A stretch of DNA of 64,000 nucleotides from Adiantum capillus-veneris (taxonomy: Eukaryota; Streptophyta; Polypodiopsida; Polypodiales; Pteridaceae): NCBI GenBank assembly GCA_014529385.2, contig CM043966.1, forward strand, positions 96,983,587-97,047,586, written 5' to 3'. The notes below the pieces were generated by a model that made no database searches, was not told where the DNA came from, and worked only from the letters and a program-made list of their open reading frames with translations. A program made the translations under genes and the position numbers. Positions 23,041-34,865 of the stretch are shown one piece after another; position 1 is the stretch's first letter, and every line of letters starts with the position of its first letter.

Positions 23041-24230
23041 ATTTCCCTAAACACCGGAGCAAAGGAGAAAAAACCACCTTGAACATGCTAGAAACAGTAC
23101 CTTCCAGTGGAGGGTCAGAAAATGAAACAATCATACCTATTCAGGTAGTAACACGAGCCCAAGCCCATAGAATGACGAACGAACCCATAATTGAAGAGCC
23201 AAAAACCGATGTCAAGAGTTCAGAAACAAAAAATCAGAGAAGCACTTGGAAAGCTAGAAAAGCGCGTTTGAAAGCCAGGAAAGAACGAGAGCAAACAGCT
23301 CTATCCGAGAAGTTGAAGCATACAAAGGATAAATTAGAGCGGTTAGAGAATCTAGCTAGCTTAAGATCACACACCACGGCAACCATAGCACCCAAGGAAA
23401 TAGCAGAGCCCAAAAGTGCAAGATCAGGAGGATCTGTACTGGCAGACATGGTAAATGAGCAGTTGGATGCGCTTCTAAAGGCTTATGAAGACAGACTCAA
23501 AAAGAACCAAACCCAGGAGCAAAGGTGGATGACTTATCCATATGCAGAAATAGAAAAACAAAGGTTGGAAATGTGTAAATGGATGATTAAAACAACTCAA
23601 TCATTGATGGAAGACCCAATGGGTAAACTTGCAAATTGGCATGAGGCACCGGCTCCAACCCCTATCCAACCAACTTTAGATAAACATGTAGAAACAAAGG
23701 AAAGACTCACTAATGCCTATGAGTCCAAAAGAGAGCCTATCATAGTGCCAAATACAATAGATGAGGCAAGTGACGGGTTCCAGCCTAAAATATTGGCAGA
23801 AGTAGGTGAGGACTGTAACGGTCTAGACGATCTGTGGAAGCAAATCTGTGAGGTGAACGAGGCTAATAGGATGAGTAACCACATGAATAGCATGAGAAAA
23901 GAAAAGAAGGTAACCTTACCTCCTATTGAAGAATTTGAGGCAAGGTCACAAATGAACTTTGAGATACATTCACAAGGGGGAGACCAAGGATCAATTAGTT
24001 CGGGGCACAGCCAACCAGACTCGCTGATAACCTTACCCTCTTACCTAGGAGAGTATGAAGCCAAGTCAGAAGTGAGAGCAATCCCATCTCAAATACTTTC
24101 TTCTAACAAAGTGATGGATTGGCAAGGATTGATTGAGTTATTGTCCACCCCGGTGGCATGCACAATCACATTAGCAAAACTCCTAAGGTTACGGCCAAAC
24201 ATGTGGACCACAGTAGGTAAATGCCTATAA
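23031..24230 (+). pseudogene. Charged Gag-protease linker of element B
   Basis: An open stretch of 399 codons rich in lysine, glutamate and arginine, with a likely helical segment (KARKAREQ-like, LSEKLKHTKDKLERLENLA). No domain is recognised. It continues from the knuckles and leads towards the protease, broken by a stop at 24228. Confidence 0.6.
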
Positions 24231-24254
24231 AAATTTGGAGTAAGAGACCCCACC

Positions 24255-25142
24255 ATGAGGCTACAGGAAGGGATCAGAGAGTTGGAAAGACCTCAACTAA
24301 ACACTAGGCCAGTACCATTAAATAAGGTTGGAGAGTATTGCGAGGGAGAAGATGGAAACACCACGCTACCAGTAGAATTCCAAGGAGTAGTTTCCAAAGC
24401 TATTCTTGACAGTGGAGCGGCAATTGCTATCGCCACCAAGGAAATCTGGAAAAAATGGGGAAAACCAGCTTTGAGAGCTACCAGAATGAAATTGCAATTG
24501 GCAGACGGGTTCATGGAGAAGCCTCTAGGACTCTTAGAAAAAGTGTTTGTCGCTTCGTGCGGGATTGAGTATGAGCATACATTTGTGATAGTCGATTTCA
24601 ACAAAAAGAACAATTATGAGATCACCTTGGGAAGACCATTCATGCGACAATTGAAGATGGTCCAAGATTGGGGTTATGACCACATATACCTCAGACATGG
24701 CGAGACAACAACTAAAATACACCTGAAAGACCATAGTTACAAAGATGTGAACCAAACACCCGTGGAAGAGTTTGACTCAACTACAGTAGCAGGATCAGAG
24801 CTCCCAGCATGGTTAGGGCAACAAAAAGAGCTATGGATGTGCGGAGCTTCGCATTGTGGAATCTTAAGAAGGGAGGAATGTGTCTTAGAAAGAGCGATAG
24901 ACAACAAGGAGTATATTCTGGAACCTTTCCCTGAAGATGCCTTGGACTCTTTAGAATGGGAACACATACTAGCAACATTGGATGTCTGTACTATTACAGA
25001 TAGTCCAACAACAAAATTTTGCAATAAGGATGGCTATGATGTGCTACCCTACTACATGGTAAACATTATACCAGGAGAAGATGAGACGATAGAACCACCA
25101 GAACAAGAGGAGTTTTATAACTCCTCTGAACATCTGGAGTAA
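24255..25142 (+). CDS. First aspartic protease of element B
   Basis: A retropepsin-like domain at residues 35-160 shows AILDSGAAIAIAT (active-site D-S-G-A) and ITLGRPFMRQLKMVQDW (hhLGRPF). It would cleave the Gag-Pol polyprotein. The frame stays open for 295 codons and the active site is intact, but the element around it is broken. The related domain of element E (42180-42510) has the same layout. Confidence 0.8.
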   Translation: MRLQEGIRELERPQLNTRPVPLNKVGEYCEGEDGNTTLPVEFQGVVSKAILDSGAAIAIATKEIWKKWGKPALRATRMKLQLADGFMEKPLGLLEKVFVASCGIEYEHTFVIVDFNKKNNYEITLGRPFMRQLKMVQDWGYDHIYLRHGETTTKIHLKDHSYKDVNQTPVEEFDSTTVAGSELPAWLGQQKELWMCGASHCGILRREECVLERAIDNKEYILEPFPEDALDSLEWEHILATLDVCTITDSPTTKFCNKDGYDVLPYYMVNIIPGEDETIEPPEQEEFYNSSEHLE

Positions 25143-25183
25143 ATGATGATGCAGATAATGAGTGTTCGGACACCTCAAGTGAG

Positions 25184-27175
25184 CGTGGAAGGGAAACCGA
25201 GAATATAAAGTTTTATGATTTTGCTAATCAACACCCTAGACGCCAGGAACGCTATAAACGAGCAGGAAACAAAGTGAGAGAGAACCTGATGCCCAGGATA
25301 AAAGGTAAAACTCACTATCTGATGCTTGTAAAAGCAAAGGATTGTGTAAAAGATCAAATATCAGGAAGATTCTCAAAAGATCAAAGGGAAAGAACGCGGG
25401 AGGAAATAAAACAGGAACGAAAAGCTAAAACAGAAACAAAATCACAAAAATCTCAAAAATAAAAAAAAGAAACAACAAAAGACCAAGAGTGGACCAAATT
25501 GCAGCGTAAACAAAAATACCAAGAACTGAAACGGTCTTTACGTGAGATATGGACTACTGAAGAAGATAGTGATGGTAAAGGGGAGTCTGAAAAGGGAATC
25601 AGGAATGTACCATCACACTATCGGAAATTTACCATCCAGGACAGAAAAATCATCATGACACCACCAGTCAGGGAAAGAACCAACCAAGAATCTTACGATG
25701 GGCCAGAAAATGCAAAAAGGATACACCTTGCAGAACCAGGTGAAAAGCCTCAGCCGATCTATATAGGAAACGATTTAGAGCCTGAAGAAGAAGAACGGCT
25801 AACACAACTTCTCAAGAAGTATAAAGATGGGTTTGCATGGTCTTATAAAGACCTCAAAGGAGTTGATCCATCGATATGCCAACATACAATTCCTTTGAAA
25901 TCAGATGCAAAACCTAGCAAACAACGTCCTTATACATATAATGACACATTTGCTAAACGAATCAAAGAGGAGATTGATAAGCTGATGGAAGTTGAATTCA
26001 TCTATGAAATCGAACATACAGATTGGGTGTCACCCATTGTGGTAGATCCCAAAAAGAATGGAAAACTACGAGTGTGTGTAAACCTCAAAAAGGTAAATGC
26101 AGCCACCATAAGGGATAATTATCCCTTGCCAATCACAGAACATGTACTTGAGCGGGTGGCCGGGAAACGGGCTTATTACTTTCTGGATGGGTTTCTAGGA
26201 TACAACCAACTGGCAATAGCAAGGGAGGATCAACACAAAACAGCGTTTGCCACAGAATGGGAATTTATGCGTATCGAGTTATGCCGTTTCGCTTAACTAA
26301 TGTCCCAGCTACCTTCCAAAGGTTAATGATGCACGCGTTCAAAGAATACCTAAGAATATTCTTAGAAATTTACATGGATGATCTTTGTGGACACTCTCTT
26401 CTATGAGAGGAACATATTGACCATTTGCAAAAGGTCTTTGAAAAATGCAGGACATATTGAATCTGCATTAACCCTGAAAAGTGTACCTTTATGGTTAAGC
26501 AAGGCCGCATCTTAGGACACATTGTCTCAAGAAATGGCATAACCACTGACCTAGACAAAGTCAAAGTCATGGTAGACCTACCCAGGCCTACTAATGCGAA
26601 ACAAGTGCAATCCTTCATGGGACACTGCGGATATTATCGAAGATTCATATACATGTATGCGGTTATCGCACAACCTCTGTATCGTTGCTAGTCAATTTCG
26701 ATTGGACCGAGGAGTGTGAAACTTCATTCCAAAAGCTGAAGGAAAACCTTATATCAGCACCTATACTTAAAGCACCAGATTGGGAAAAGATATTCCATGT
26801 TCACATTGATGCTTCTACATATGCAATCGGGAGTATTCTGGCTCAACCTGGAGACGGAACAATGGATTTTCTAGTATGTTATGCAAGCCGACAGTTAAAC
26901 AGTGCGGAAAAGAACTACACAACCACCGAAGGGGAAGGGTTAGGAATGATTTGTGCTGTAAAGAAATTTGTGCTTGCAAACAAATTTGTGTTCTTTATAG
27001 ATCATCAAGCTCTTTTGTATCTGGTAAATAAACCATGCAATACAGGGAGAATTGTACGCTGGTTTATTATATTGCTAGAGTTTGACTTCATAGTGGTGGT
27101 CAAAAAGGGTAAAACCCATCTAGTAGATCATCTTTCAAGGATACACAATGGGGAAGCTCCTGAAGGAGTAGATGA
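25184..27175 (+). pseudogene. Linker, RT and RNase H of element B
   Basis: A basic linker (25274-25460) is followed after a TAA by RT (25499-26700) with LRVCVNLKKVNAATIRDNYP, FLDGFLGYNQLAIA and IYMDDLCGHS. RNase H (26690-27170) has HVHIDASTYAIGS and FFIDHQALLYLVNK. Breaks lie near 26296, at the TGA at 26404 and near 26690. It is nearly identical to the A copy but has its own lesions, so the two decayed independently. Confidence 0.88.
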
Positions 27176-27208
27176 TACATACCAGATGCTTATCTTTTCA
27201 ATGTTGAA

Positions 27209-28795
27209 ATGGTACCCAAATGGTCTCAGGAAATTGTTAGCATTCATTCCTTTGGAAGTGGGTTTGATAATACGGAATACAAATCCAAACAACAAACAAT
27301 TCGACAAACAAAAAACTTCCAGTTGACAGCAGGACGGCTGTATTATCTAGGCTCGGACCAAATCCTACGATTATGTATAAATCTGGAGGAATTCAAGTGC
27401 TACCTTGAAGAAGCACATGTCCAGGATTGTTCGTTTCATTGTTCAACAGTGAAAACACCCCAGAGACTGAAACAGTTAGGGGTTTATTGGCAAACTATGT
27501 ATGCAGACACACATTCTTATGTTACCAATTGTACTATATGTAGTGCCAAACAACCAATGGATCACGCAACATTGTTTCAGGTAAACATTGCACCTACATG
27601 GAGTCAATATATCATTGATTTCTTAACCACCAGGACGTTCCCTGAGAACATCACAAGAGCACGGAAAAAAGATATAGAGCTGGAGGCCCGTGACTTTCAG
27701 TTGATTGGGAACCAACTCTATAAGTGAGGAAAGGACAATCAACTTAGAATCTGTGCAAGTGAAAGCGAGTACCTACTGATTCTAGAACATGCACATAGCG
27801 GAATAAGTGGAGGTCATTTTTCGGGCGATAAGACGACAAAAATAGTCTTAACCGCAGGTATATGGTGGCCTACATTGCACATGGATGCTGAAGAGTTTTT
27901 AAAGCGTTGTGACGGCCAATGATGGGAGCAAGAGCATTTGCAAAATGGGGCATTGATTTTGTGGGACCTATCTCACCCCCTGCATACCGCACCCATGCGC
28001 AATATATCATTGTGGCTACGGACTATCTCACAAAATGGGTGGAAGCCAAGGCAACGCAAAACGAAGATGCACGCACCACTGCACAATTTTTGTATGAGAA
28101 TGTTTTTGTACGATATGGATTATCAATAGAAATTGTCAGTGACCGTGGGACACATTTTCTTAATGAAGTCATTGAATATCTGCTAGAGAAATTCATGGTC
28201 ATACATAGGAAATCTTCTCCATACCATCCACAGGCAAATGGACAAGCTGAGGCCACAAATAAAACACTATGCACGGTTCTTACTAAAAGAGTGTTAGAGT
28301 CAAGAACAGATTGGGATCAACAGCTACACTCAACACTATGGGCATACAGGGTAGCTTACAAAACATCAATAGGAACAACACCGTACAACATGGTGTTTGG
28401 CCTAAATGCTATACTACCCATAGAGTTTTTAATTTCAACTCTACGAGTAGCAAAACGCTTAGAATGGACAGGGCATGAGCTCTCTTCAAGAATAGATGAT
28501 CTTGAAAAGCTAGATGAACTCCGCTTGAGAGCTGTAGCTTCAATCTATGCTAAAAAGAGAAGGCAAAAAGAGTTTTTTGACAAGCATGTGCGCACTAAAG
28601 AGTTCAAAACAGGTGATTATATACTTGTTTATACTTTGAAGAAACATGCCAAGAAAATTAAAAAGCGAGGGATGGGACCCTTTGTGATTAGTGATCTATC
28701 ACCAAGTGGAGGTGTCAAGCTTGCTACATTAGTAGGTGAAGAAATGCCGAATTAGATTAGTGGATGTCGACTGAAGAAATATCATCTACCACTCA
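27209..28795 (+). pseudogene. Integrase region of element B
   Basis: The first H2C2 module (CTICSAKQP near 27530) is kept. The second is cut by a deletion of about 63 bp at 27914, which removes the CQRTK half of CDACQRTK and the next 17 residues or so compared with A. The catalytic core (27919-28755) is open: WGIDFVGPI, EIVSDRGTHFLNEV, HPQANGQAEATNK. Stops at 27727 and 28755 interrupt the frame. Confidence 0.88.
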
Positions 28796-28803
28796 CATAG
28801 GAG

Positions 28804-29131
28804 ATGCTACAACAAATTCATCAAGGAAAACAACGAATGAAGGAAAAACAGAGAGTACGAGAGGAAGCTCAAGCAGAAGCAAAGGAACGCATTGCAAAAC
28901 GAAGACTTCTGCGACAACAACAACAAAGTGGAGCACCATTGCGAATCAATGCCATTCGATTGACGAAGTTGGATGAAGACACAGCAGAGCCAATAATTGC
29001 AGTCAAAGTGGGCAACAATCAAGTTGAATCAACGGCATTGCTTGATTCTGGAGCTCAAGCAAATTTGATCTCTTACGGATTATACCAACAGCTCAAATCC
29101 ACATGTCAACTTCATCCTACTCCTCAAGTGC
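28804..29131 (+). pseudogene. Second retropepsin-like domain of element B (truncated)
   Basis: In frame with integrase: MLQQIHQGKQRMKEKQ, the basic helix, then [16 protein letters not shown]. Here the linker has glutamine codons where A has two stops, showing that integrase, linker and protease were one polyprotein. It ends after PTPQVL at the junction with element C. Confidence 0.75.
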
Positions 29132-29160
29132 TCTCGATTACTACATGGCGAAAAGGCTAC

Positions 29161-30804
29161 TAGTGTAGATGATGATCTCCCAGACGCATACCTGTTTAAT
29201 ATAGAAATGGTACGGAAATGGTTAGAGAAAATTATTCCGTTGTTGACATATGGAATGAATCTTGACGACAGAAGAATGTACCATCATGGAAACGATGGGA
29301 TTTTAAGGTTGTGTATAGGCCTAGAGGAGTACGACGCGTATCTAGAGGAAGCCCATATACAAACAGGGAGATTCCATCGAGGAAATCAAATGACCTATGA
29401 ACAATTAAGAAGACTTGGAGTGTATTGGCCTGGAATGGCAGACGATGTAGCTAATTACATCAAGAAATGCAACTTTTGCACATCCAATACCACTGTGGAT
29501 TATGCCACATTATACCAAGTAACAATAGCACCCGCATGGAGTCATGCTATTGTGGAATATTTGACTAATAAGGAGTTGCCAGGAGATTGGTCTAAAGCCA
29601 GACAAAAGGCTTTACAAATCAAAGCGAATAGGTATACCCTCATTAGTGACCAATTGTATAAAAGAGGAACTGATGACCAGTTGAGGTTAGTTCCTCATGA
29701 AAATGACTACTTTCCATTATTGGAACAAGCTCATGCAGGCATATGGTGGGCGACCATGATTCAAGATGCAGCAGAATTCGTGAGAAGGTGTGATGAATGT
29801 CAACGCACTAAGGTACCAGTTAAAAGAGACGAAATGCCTTTAAGACCAATGATGAGTGCTCGAGCATTCGCTAAATGGGGATTGGACTTTGTTGGTCCTA
29901 TTACTCCACCAGCTTATCGTTCACAAGCACAATACATCATAGTAGCCACAGATTACATGACCAAATGGGTGGAAGCAAAAGCCACAACGAAAGCAGACGC
30001 GAGAACCACAACATAGTTCTTATATGAATATGTGTTTACACGTTATGGCCTTCCAATCGAGCTGGTGAGTGATAGAGGGACACACTTTGTAAATGAAGTT
30101 ATCGAACATCTCTTAAATGAGTTTATGGTAATTCATCGCAAATCTGCACCCTACCATCCACAAGCCAATGGCCAAGCAGAAGCGACCAACAAAATATTGT
30201 GCACAGTTCTTACGAAACTGGTTAGTGAACAAGAACGGACTGGGATCAAATGCTATATTTAGCATTGTGGGCTTATCGAGTTGCATATAAAACAACACTC
30301 AATGCTACACCATTTAATATGGTATATGGGCTAAATGCAATATTACCTATTGAATTTTTGATTCCCACACTAAGGGTAGCCAAACAGTTGGACTGGACGG
30401 GGCATGAGCTTTCAGAACTGTTAGATGACCTTGAAAAATTAGATGAGTTACGACCCAATGCTATAGTAGCCATTTATGCAAAAAAAAGACAACAGAAAGA
30501 GTTTTGTGACAAACATGTCAAAAACAAGGACTTTAAAACGGGCGACTATGTCTTAGTATACACCCTTAAATAGCATGCCAAGAATCTAAAGAAAAGAGGA
30601 ATGGGGCCTTATTTGATCCAAGAAATATCTTCTAACGGAGCAGTAAAACTGTCAACACTAGATGGAAAAGAAATGCCGAATTGGATTAGTGGGTGTCGTT
30701 TGAAAAAGTATCATCTACCTTTAACTCCGAGAATGTTGTTTCAATTGCATTACGGCAAAGCCTATAGACAGGAACAACAACGAATTCGGGACCAAGCACA
30801 ATAA
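29161..30804 (+). pseudogene. Integrase region of element C
   Basis: The first H2C2 module is complete ([14 protein letters not shown] ... GVYWPGM ... KKCNFCTSN). The second keeps EQAHAG and CDECQRTK but has lost the segment between them at about 29737. The core shows [26 protein letters not shown] and HPQANGQAEATNK. Stops at 30014, 30260 and 30571 and a frameshift near 30240 inactivate it. The C-terminus CRLKKYHLPLT is as in A. Confidence 0.85.
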
Positions 30805-31176
30805 GAAGCCAAGGAATGCATTGCTAAGAGAAAGCAGTTTCTAAGGACAATAAACATGGTCACACCATTGATGATTGAAGAGTATCCTCTTTCGACAATC
30901 CGAACAATCGAAGCGGATATACAAAGCGAAGGATTAGCAAAGACAATAACAGACTTTATGGCTCAGGACGAAAGCACCATTGACAACTTGGAAAATACGT
31001 GGTGTAGTCCTTACATAAAAGCTTATGCAGGCACAAAACAAGTTGAAATCTATGCATTGCTTGACACTGGGGCAAAGTTGAGTGTCATCAGCTTTGAACT
31101 CTTTCAGAAACTTGGACCAATGAGGAAATTCCCAGAGACTGTAAGGTCTCTGACCCCAACCAAAAAGAGCACCGTG
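30805..31176 (+). pseudogene. Second protease of element C, N-terminal part
   Basis: In frame with integrase after a TAA at 30802. It holds YALLDTGAKLSVISFELFQ, a D-T-G-A active-site loop, so the catalytic motif is conserved although the rest has diverged from A/B. The domain is interrupted after SLTPTKKST near 31176. Confidence 0.72.
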
Positions 31177-33897
31177 TACCATGTAATGATCATAATGAAA
31201 AAAGTTACTATTTTTAGCAGTTTTTTGAATTCTGTCAGTGCCATGATGTTTAGAATATTTTAAAGCTTCAAAATGTGACTTAAAATAATTTTTTGCAAAA
31301 AAATTCCAAAAATAGTAAGTTTTTGGACACCCGACCCGTTTAGTTTTGATCGTCTCGAAAAACTGCACCCGTACCCCGAATTTGAAAAAAATGCATTTTC
31401 GGACCCCGGGGGCTGCTAAATATGGCAGGTACTCGGGCCAATACGCCTTAGTTAGAGCTTGATATATCAATTTTCGGCATCAAAATCCGACTCATATGAC
31501 CCGTTTTAGCCTAAAAGCAATTTTTCCCAAAATTGTCCGGGGAGGCATCGGAGCCCGGGACTGTGTGGGAACAGGCCCCAGGCCAGGTCCCAGGCCACTC
31601 CGGATCAGCTTTAGCAGCTATGGGGCGCCTTTTGTCCTTGTGGGAGTCTTGGGAAAGTTGCCAAGCCAGTAACTAAGTCTCAGAGTCAGTTAACCTAGCC
31701 AACCTGACACTTGGTGGGTAGGGGAACTGAACTTGCCAATGCAGAGACTGAGTGCTCCTCCAGATGCTAATAGCAGGGCTGGTCGATTTTCAGCCTGTAG
31801 GAGCCTATTTAAAGGCCTGCTCACACACACACACACACATACACACACACACATAGGCTCACACACACACCCAGTGCACACACACACACACCTTGGGGAG
31901 GTGCTGCCAGTACACACATCCTTTGAAGGAGGAGCAAGGAGAGAGGTGCTGTCGAATTCTCGCCTCAAGAAGCTCGATTAAATCAGAGAATCGATAGGAT
32001 TATCAGCCCTTAATCACGGTAACCACGGTTTAATTAATGCTTTCTGCAAATCTTTTTCATTACCATCTAAATTCCTCATCTATTATGCTTATTCCTAGTC
32101 GTAATTCTCTATAATTACTCTCTAATTTCTCTTTAACCATATTCTATTATGTAATCATCACACCATAGCTGAATTATCAACCATTCATCATCCTTAATTA
32201 GTGATTAGTGCATGATTAATAGAATTTTCTCTCTCTAGGTAGCATAGTGATTAATCCATAAGCCGGTAACTGTGTAGATTGATGAAAATCACTTTTTTAT
32301 TAACAATGTAGCTAAATTAGATCCATTCTCTTATGCATTAAGATGTAATTAAGGTAAAATTAAAGCCGTCATTAAGTCTCTAAGAGTTAATTTTTATCAC
32401 ACCTATGCATGAGGTGAACCTGCATCCTCTAATTGCTAGGAAAGAGATTAATTATGCTGATTCATCTTCCCGGTAATTCTATTAATGATACCTTATTATT
32501 CTTAATCATCTAAGTCGAGTAATTATCCTTAGAGACGATTCCCATAGGAATATGCATCATCCATAATGATTGCTATATGGAAAAATCTAAACCTCTCATG
32601 TAGCAGGCATTGTTTGATGTTGCTAATCTATCATTTTGTTTGTTATGACGCTTGCGGACATTAGCTCTTTTCTCCAAGACAATTATTTAAAGTAGTGAGT
32701 TTAAAATGGCCCCGGTTAAGAGGACTCACTTTGGTGGAGCTCACGACCACAAGGCAAGAACGAGCAATGTGAACGGAAAGGGGAAAGCTCCCTTGGACGA
32801 CCAAGCGCCGGCCATCTCACCGGCCATTGACGAGCAAATGGAAGAGGTAGGTCACTAAATTTTATTCAAGTTGTTTAATTAACACTGCATACCATTAGTT
32901 AGGAAACGAACACATCCCCGAACATGTTGGAGAAATCCAACGGAAACAACGGCATTTGAATTCATGTGTTTACTAAATTTTAAAGTAGGAAAGAATTGTT
33001 TGACGGATATACTGTTTGCAATAGGAAAGAATGTATGCTAGGGAAAATTTAGCTCAGCATGTTCATTCTACTTCCAATGTTGAACTAGTCCTGACCCCCC
33101 TACTGATCACAGGGGGCGGCTCGTGAAGATATCGCAGTAGCTAGAGTTACTAGTTTAGGGCCTTACCCACGACTTGCTCTCTATGCGGTAGAAACCCACG
33201 TCTTGCTTTCTATGCGGTGGGAGTGTCCATGTCGTGCTTTTTATGCGGTGGAGAAACCTAGTTGTATGGGCAGCTAGGCGACAACGGGAGGAGTAAAATC
33301 TCGCTAGAGGAGGGATGTTGTACCTCCAGAAAATTGGAATTTTAATGAATAAGTTTGAGTAGAATTTTTACTAGAAATTATGTCTTGGTGCCGAATTGCA
33401 ATACTATTTGAAGGGCTATCTTAACGAATACTGTGATTCGGAATATAATCAAGGAATCTTTATGTTGAACAACCAATGTGGTAGTAATTAGGACACACAT
33501 GAAAGTGTGAGTGTGGGGGTGCAAAGTGGGGGCTTGGCTCAGGTTGCCAATGCCTATGAGAAGGGTGGTCCCGATTGGTCGGGAACTCTCTGTCCCCATA
33601 GTTTAATCTTGACTCTAGTATTACTCATTGCCCCTAGAGCGGTGAAATCTCAAGATTACGTGCCTCTGAAACATGGGGAAAAAGGCACTCGGGGTTTCTC
33701 TCCTCTTGGAAGGCGGGTCTTAGGATCGCTAGATAGTTTAAGTACTCTTCCCGTGAGAGGTGGAGCTAGATCTCATTGCTAGTAGGCTCAAGCTCGACTC
33801 ACTTTGTGATGAGAGATCGTCTGCTAGCTGAACCCTGAACCACTTTGTTTGCTTCCGCTATAGATCTAGTGGCCACCAGGTTCACCATCAGATCCGT
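31177..33897. other. Unclassified 2.7-kb block interrupting element C
   Basis: It separates the two halves of the second protease. It has a TATA-like ctatttaaagg near 31805, CA microsatellites at 31822-31893, and three imperfect copies of a 30-bp unit (ccacg-cttgctttctatgcggtgg) at 33168-33256. A 50-codon ORF lies at 32706-32858. No RT, transposase or clear terminal repeats were found. It could be a non-autonomous LTR element or a solo LTR plus flanks. Confidence 0.5.
32706..32858 (+). CDS. Small hypothetical ORF (50 aa)
   Basis: MAPVKRTHFGGAHDHKARTS begins a basic, low-hydrophobicity peptide that ends EQMEEVGH. The last codons contain GTAGGT, which resembles a splice donor, so it may be a first exon or a truncated Gag start. 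No family is recognised. Confidence 0.25.
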   Translation: MAPVKRTHFGGAHDHKARTSNVNGKGKAPLDDQAPAISPAIDEQMEEVGH

Positions 33898-34670
33898 TGT
33901 TTGATATGGCGGGGTGGGGACCTCACAGAGACACACAGGTTGAAAGTAGCATCGGGTGATGAGGTGACCACGTTGTGGTCTCTTATGTTACCAATCACAG
34001 TGCAGGGACATAGGTACACTAACAAGTTCCATGGACTTCCACCAATTAGATCAGCAACGCCATGTATCTTAGCAGTGTCGTGGATGAAAGCTAACTGGGT
34101 ATTCATTGATTTGGATACTAATGAAGCACTGTTCAGAAATGAAAACTTTTCAGAACCCTTCTTATCATATGATAAATATATTTCAATGTGGAGACAGGAG
34201 TCAATACATCCGCAAAGCATTGACCAACAACAAACAAAGTTTACATTTCAAGAAATGTATTATCAAAAATCAACAATCATGCAGGGAACCAGGCAAGTTT
34301 GGGTACAACGTACAGATCTAGCTGAGGCACAATTTCATCAAGGGCGGAAATATCAAGTTTGGCTCAAGCAAGACAGCTTAATTCCTGTAAAAAAGTGGAC
34401 AGAAGAATAGACAAAACACCCAAAGCCAGCAAATCTTCAAAGAACAATTATCAACCAGTCGAATCCGCAATGGACTATATTGGTATGGCGTCCAGAATTA
34501 CCAATTCGAAACGAGCCAAAAACACAGGTATGGATGCCGAAGAAAACCAACAATCAGTTGTCTACAACTGTCAATGACAAGCTAGATCATACAACCAGCA
34601 CAAAGAAACAAGAAGAATCCACAACAACAACGACGAGGATCTGTATGACCAAAGTCATCAAATAGAAACG
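33898..34670 (+). pseudogene. Second protease C-terminus and W-motif tail of element C
   Basis: Around 33955-34140 the protein TLWSLMLPITVQGHRYTNKF ... PCILAVSWMKANWVFIDLDTN aligns with TLGWTILHVQVHQYIYPHKF ... PMMLGQPWQK-YNVQIDWNTN of element A. The tail then carries RQVWVQRTDL, YQVWLKQDSL, ILVWRPEL and TQVWMPKK. A stop lies at 34408. A run like the A tail end (KTIKQRAEDLQLLLAKK) follows to 34806. Confidence 0.65.
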
Positions 34671-34865
34671 AAAGAATGTTCCACAAGAACATGCAACAAA
34701 ATATACAACAATATTGACTTCAACGGAGCCACAAAAACAAATTCAAAAACCGCGGAAAACCATCAAACAAAGAGCGGAAGATTTACAACTTCTTCTCGCA
34801 AAGAAAATCTGCCAGCCAACTCAGGCTACCACAAGAAACCTCAACGAAAAATGCCAATAAGCGAA

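Larger units (their letters stand above)
17927..29130 (+). mobile_element. Ty3/gypsy element B, colinear but degenerate
   Basis: Partial 5' LTR, primer site, palindrome leader, Gag, first protease, RT, RNase H, H2C2 modules, integrase and second protease occur in one orientation. It ends inside the second protease at about 29131, where element C begins. No 3' LTR is present. Element A is its inverted sister copy. Confidence 0.88.
29131..34865 (+). mobile_element. Ty3/gypsy element C, diverged relative of A/B
   Basis: It starts inside the end of RNase H ([20 protein letters not shown] in the frame from 29132) and has integrase, second protease and W-motif tail in the same order as A. Protein identity to A/B is clearly lower than between A and B. 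It is split at 31177-33897 by an unrelated block and is followed by chromovirus sequence at about 34866. Confidence 0.8.
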
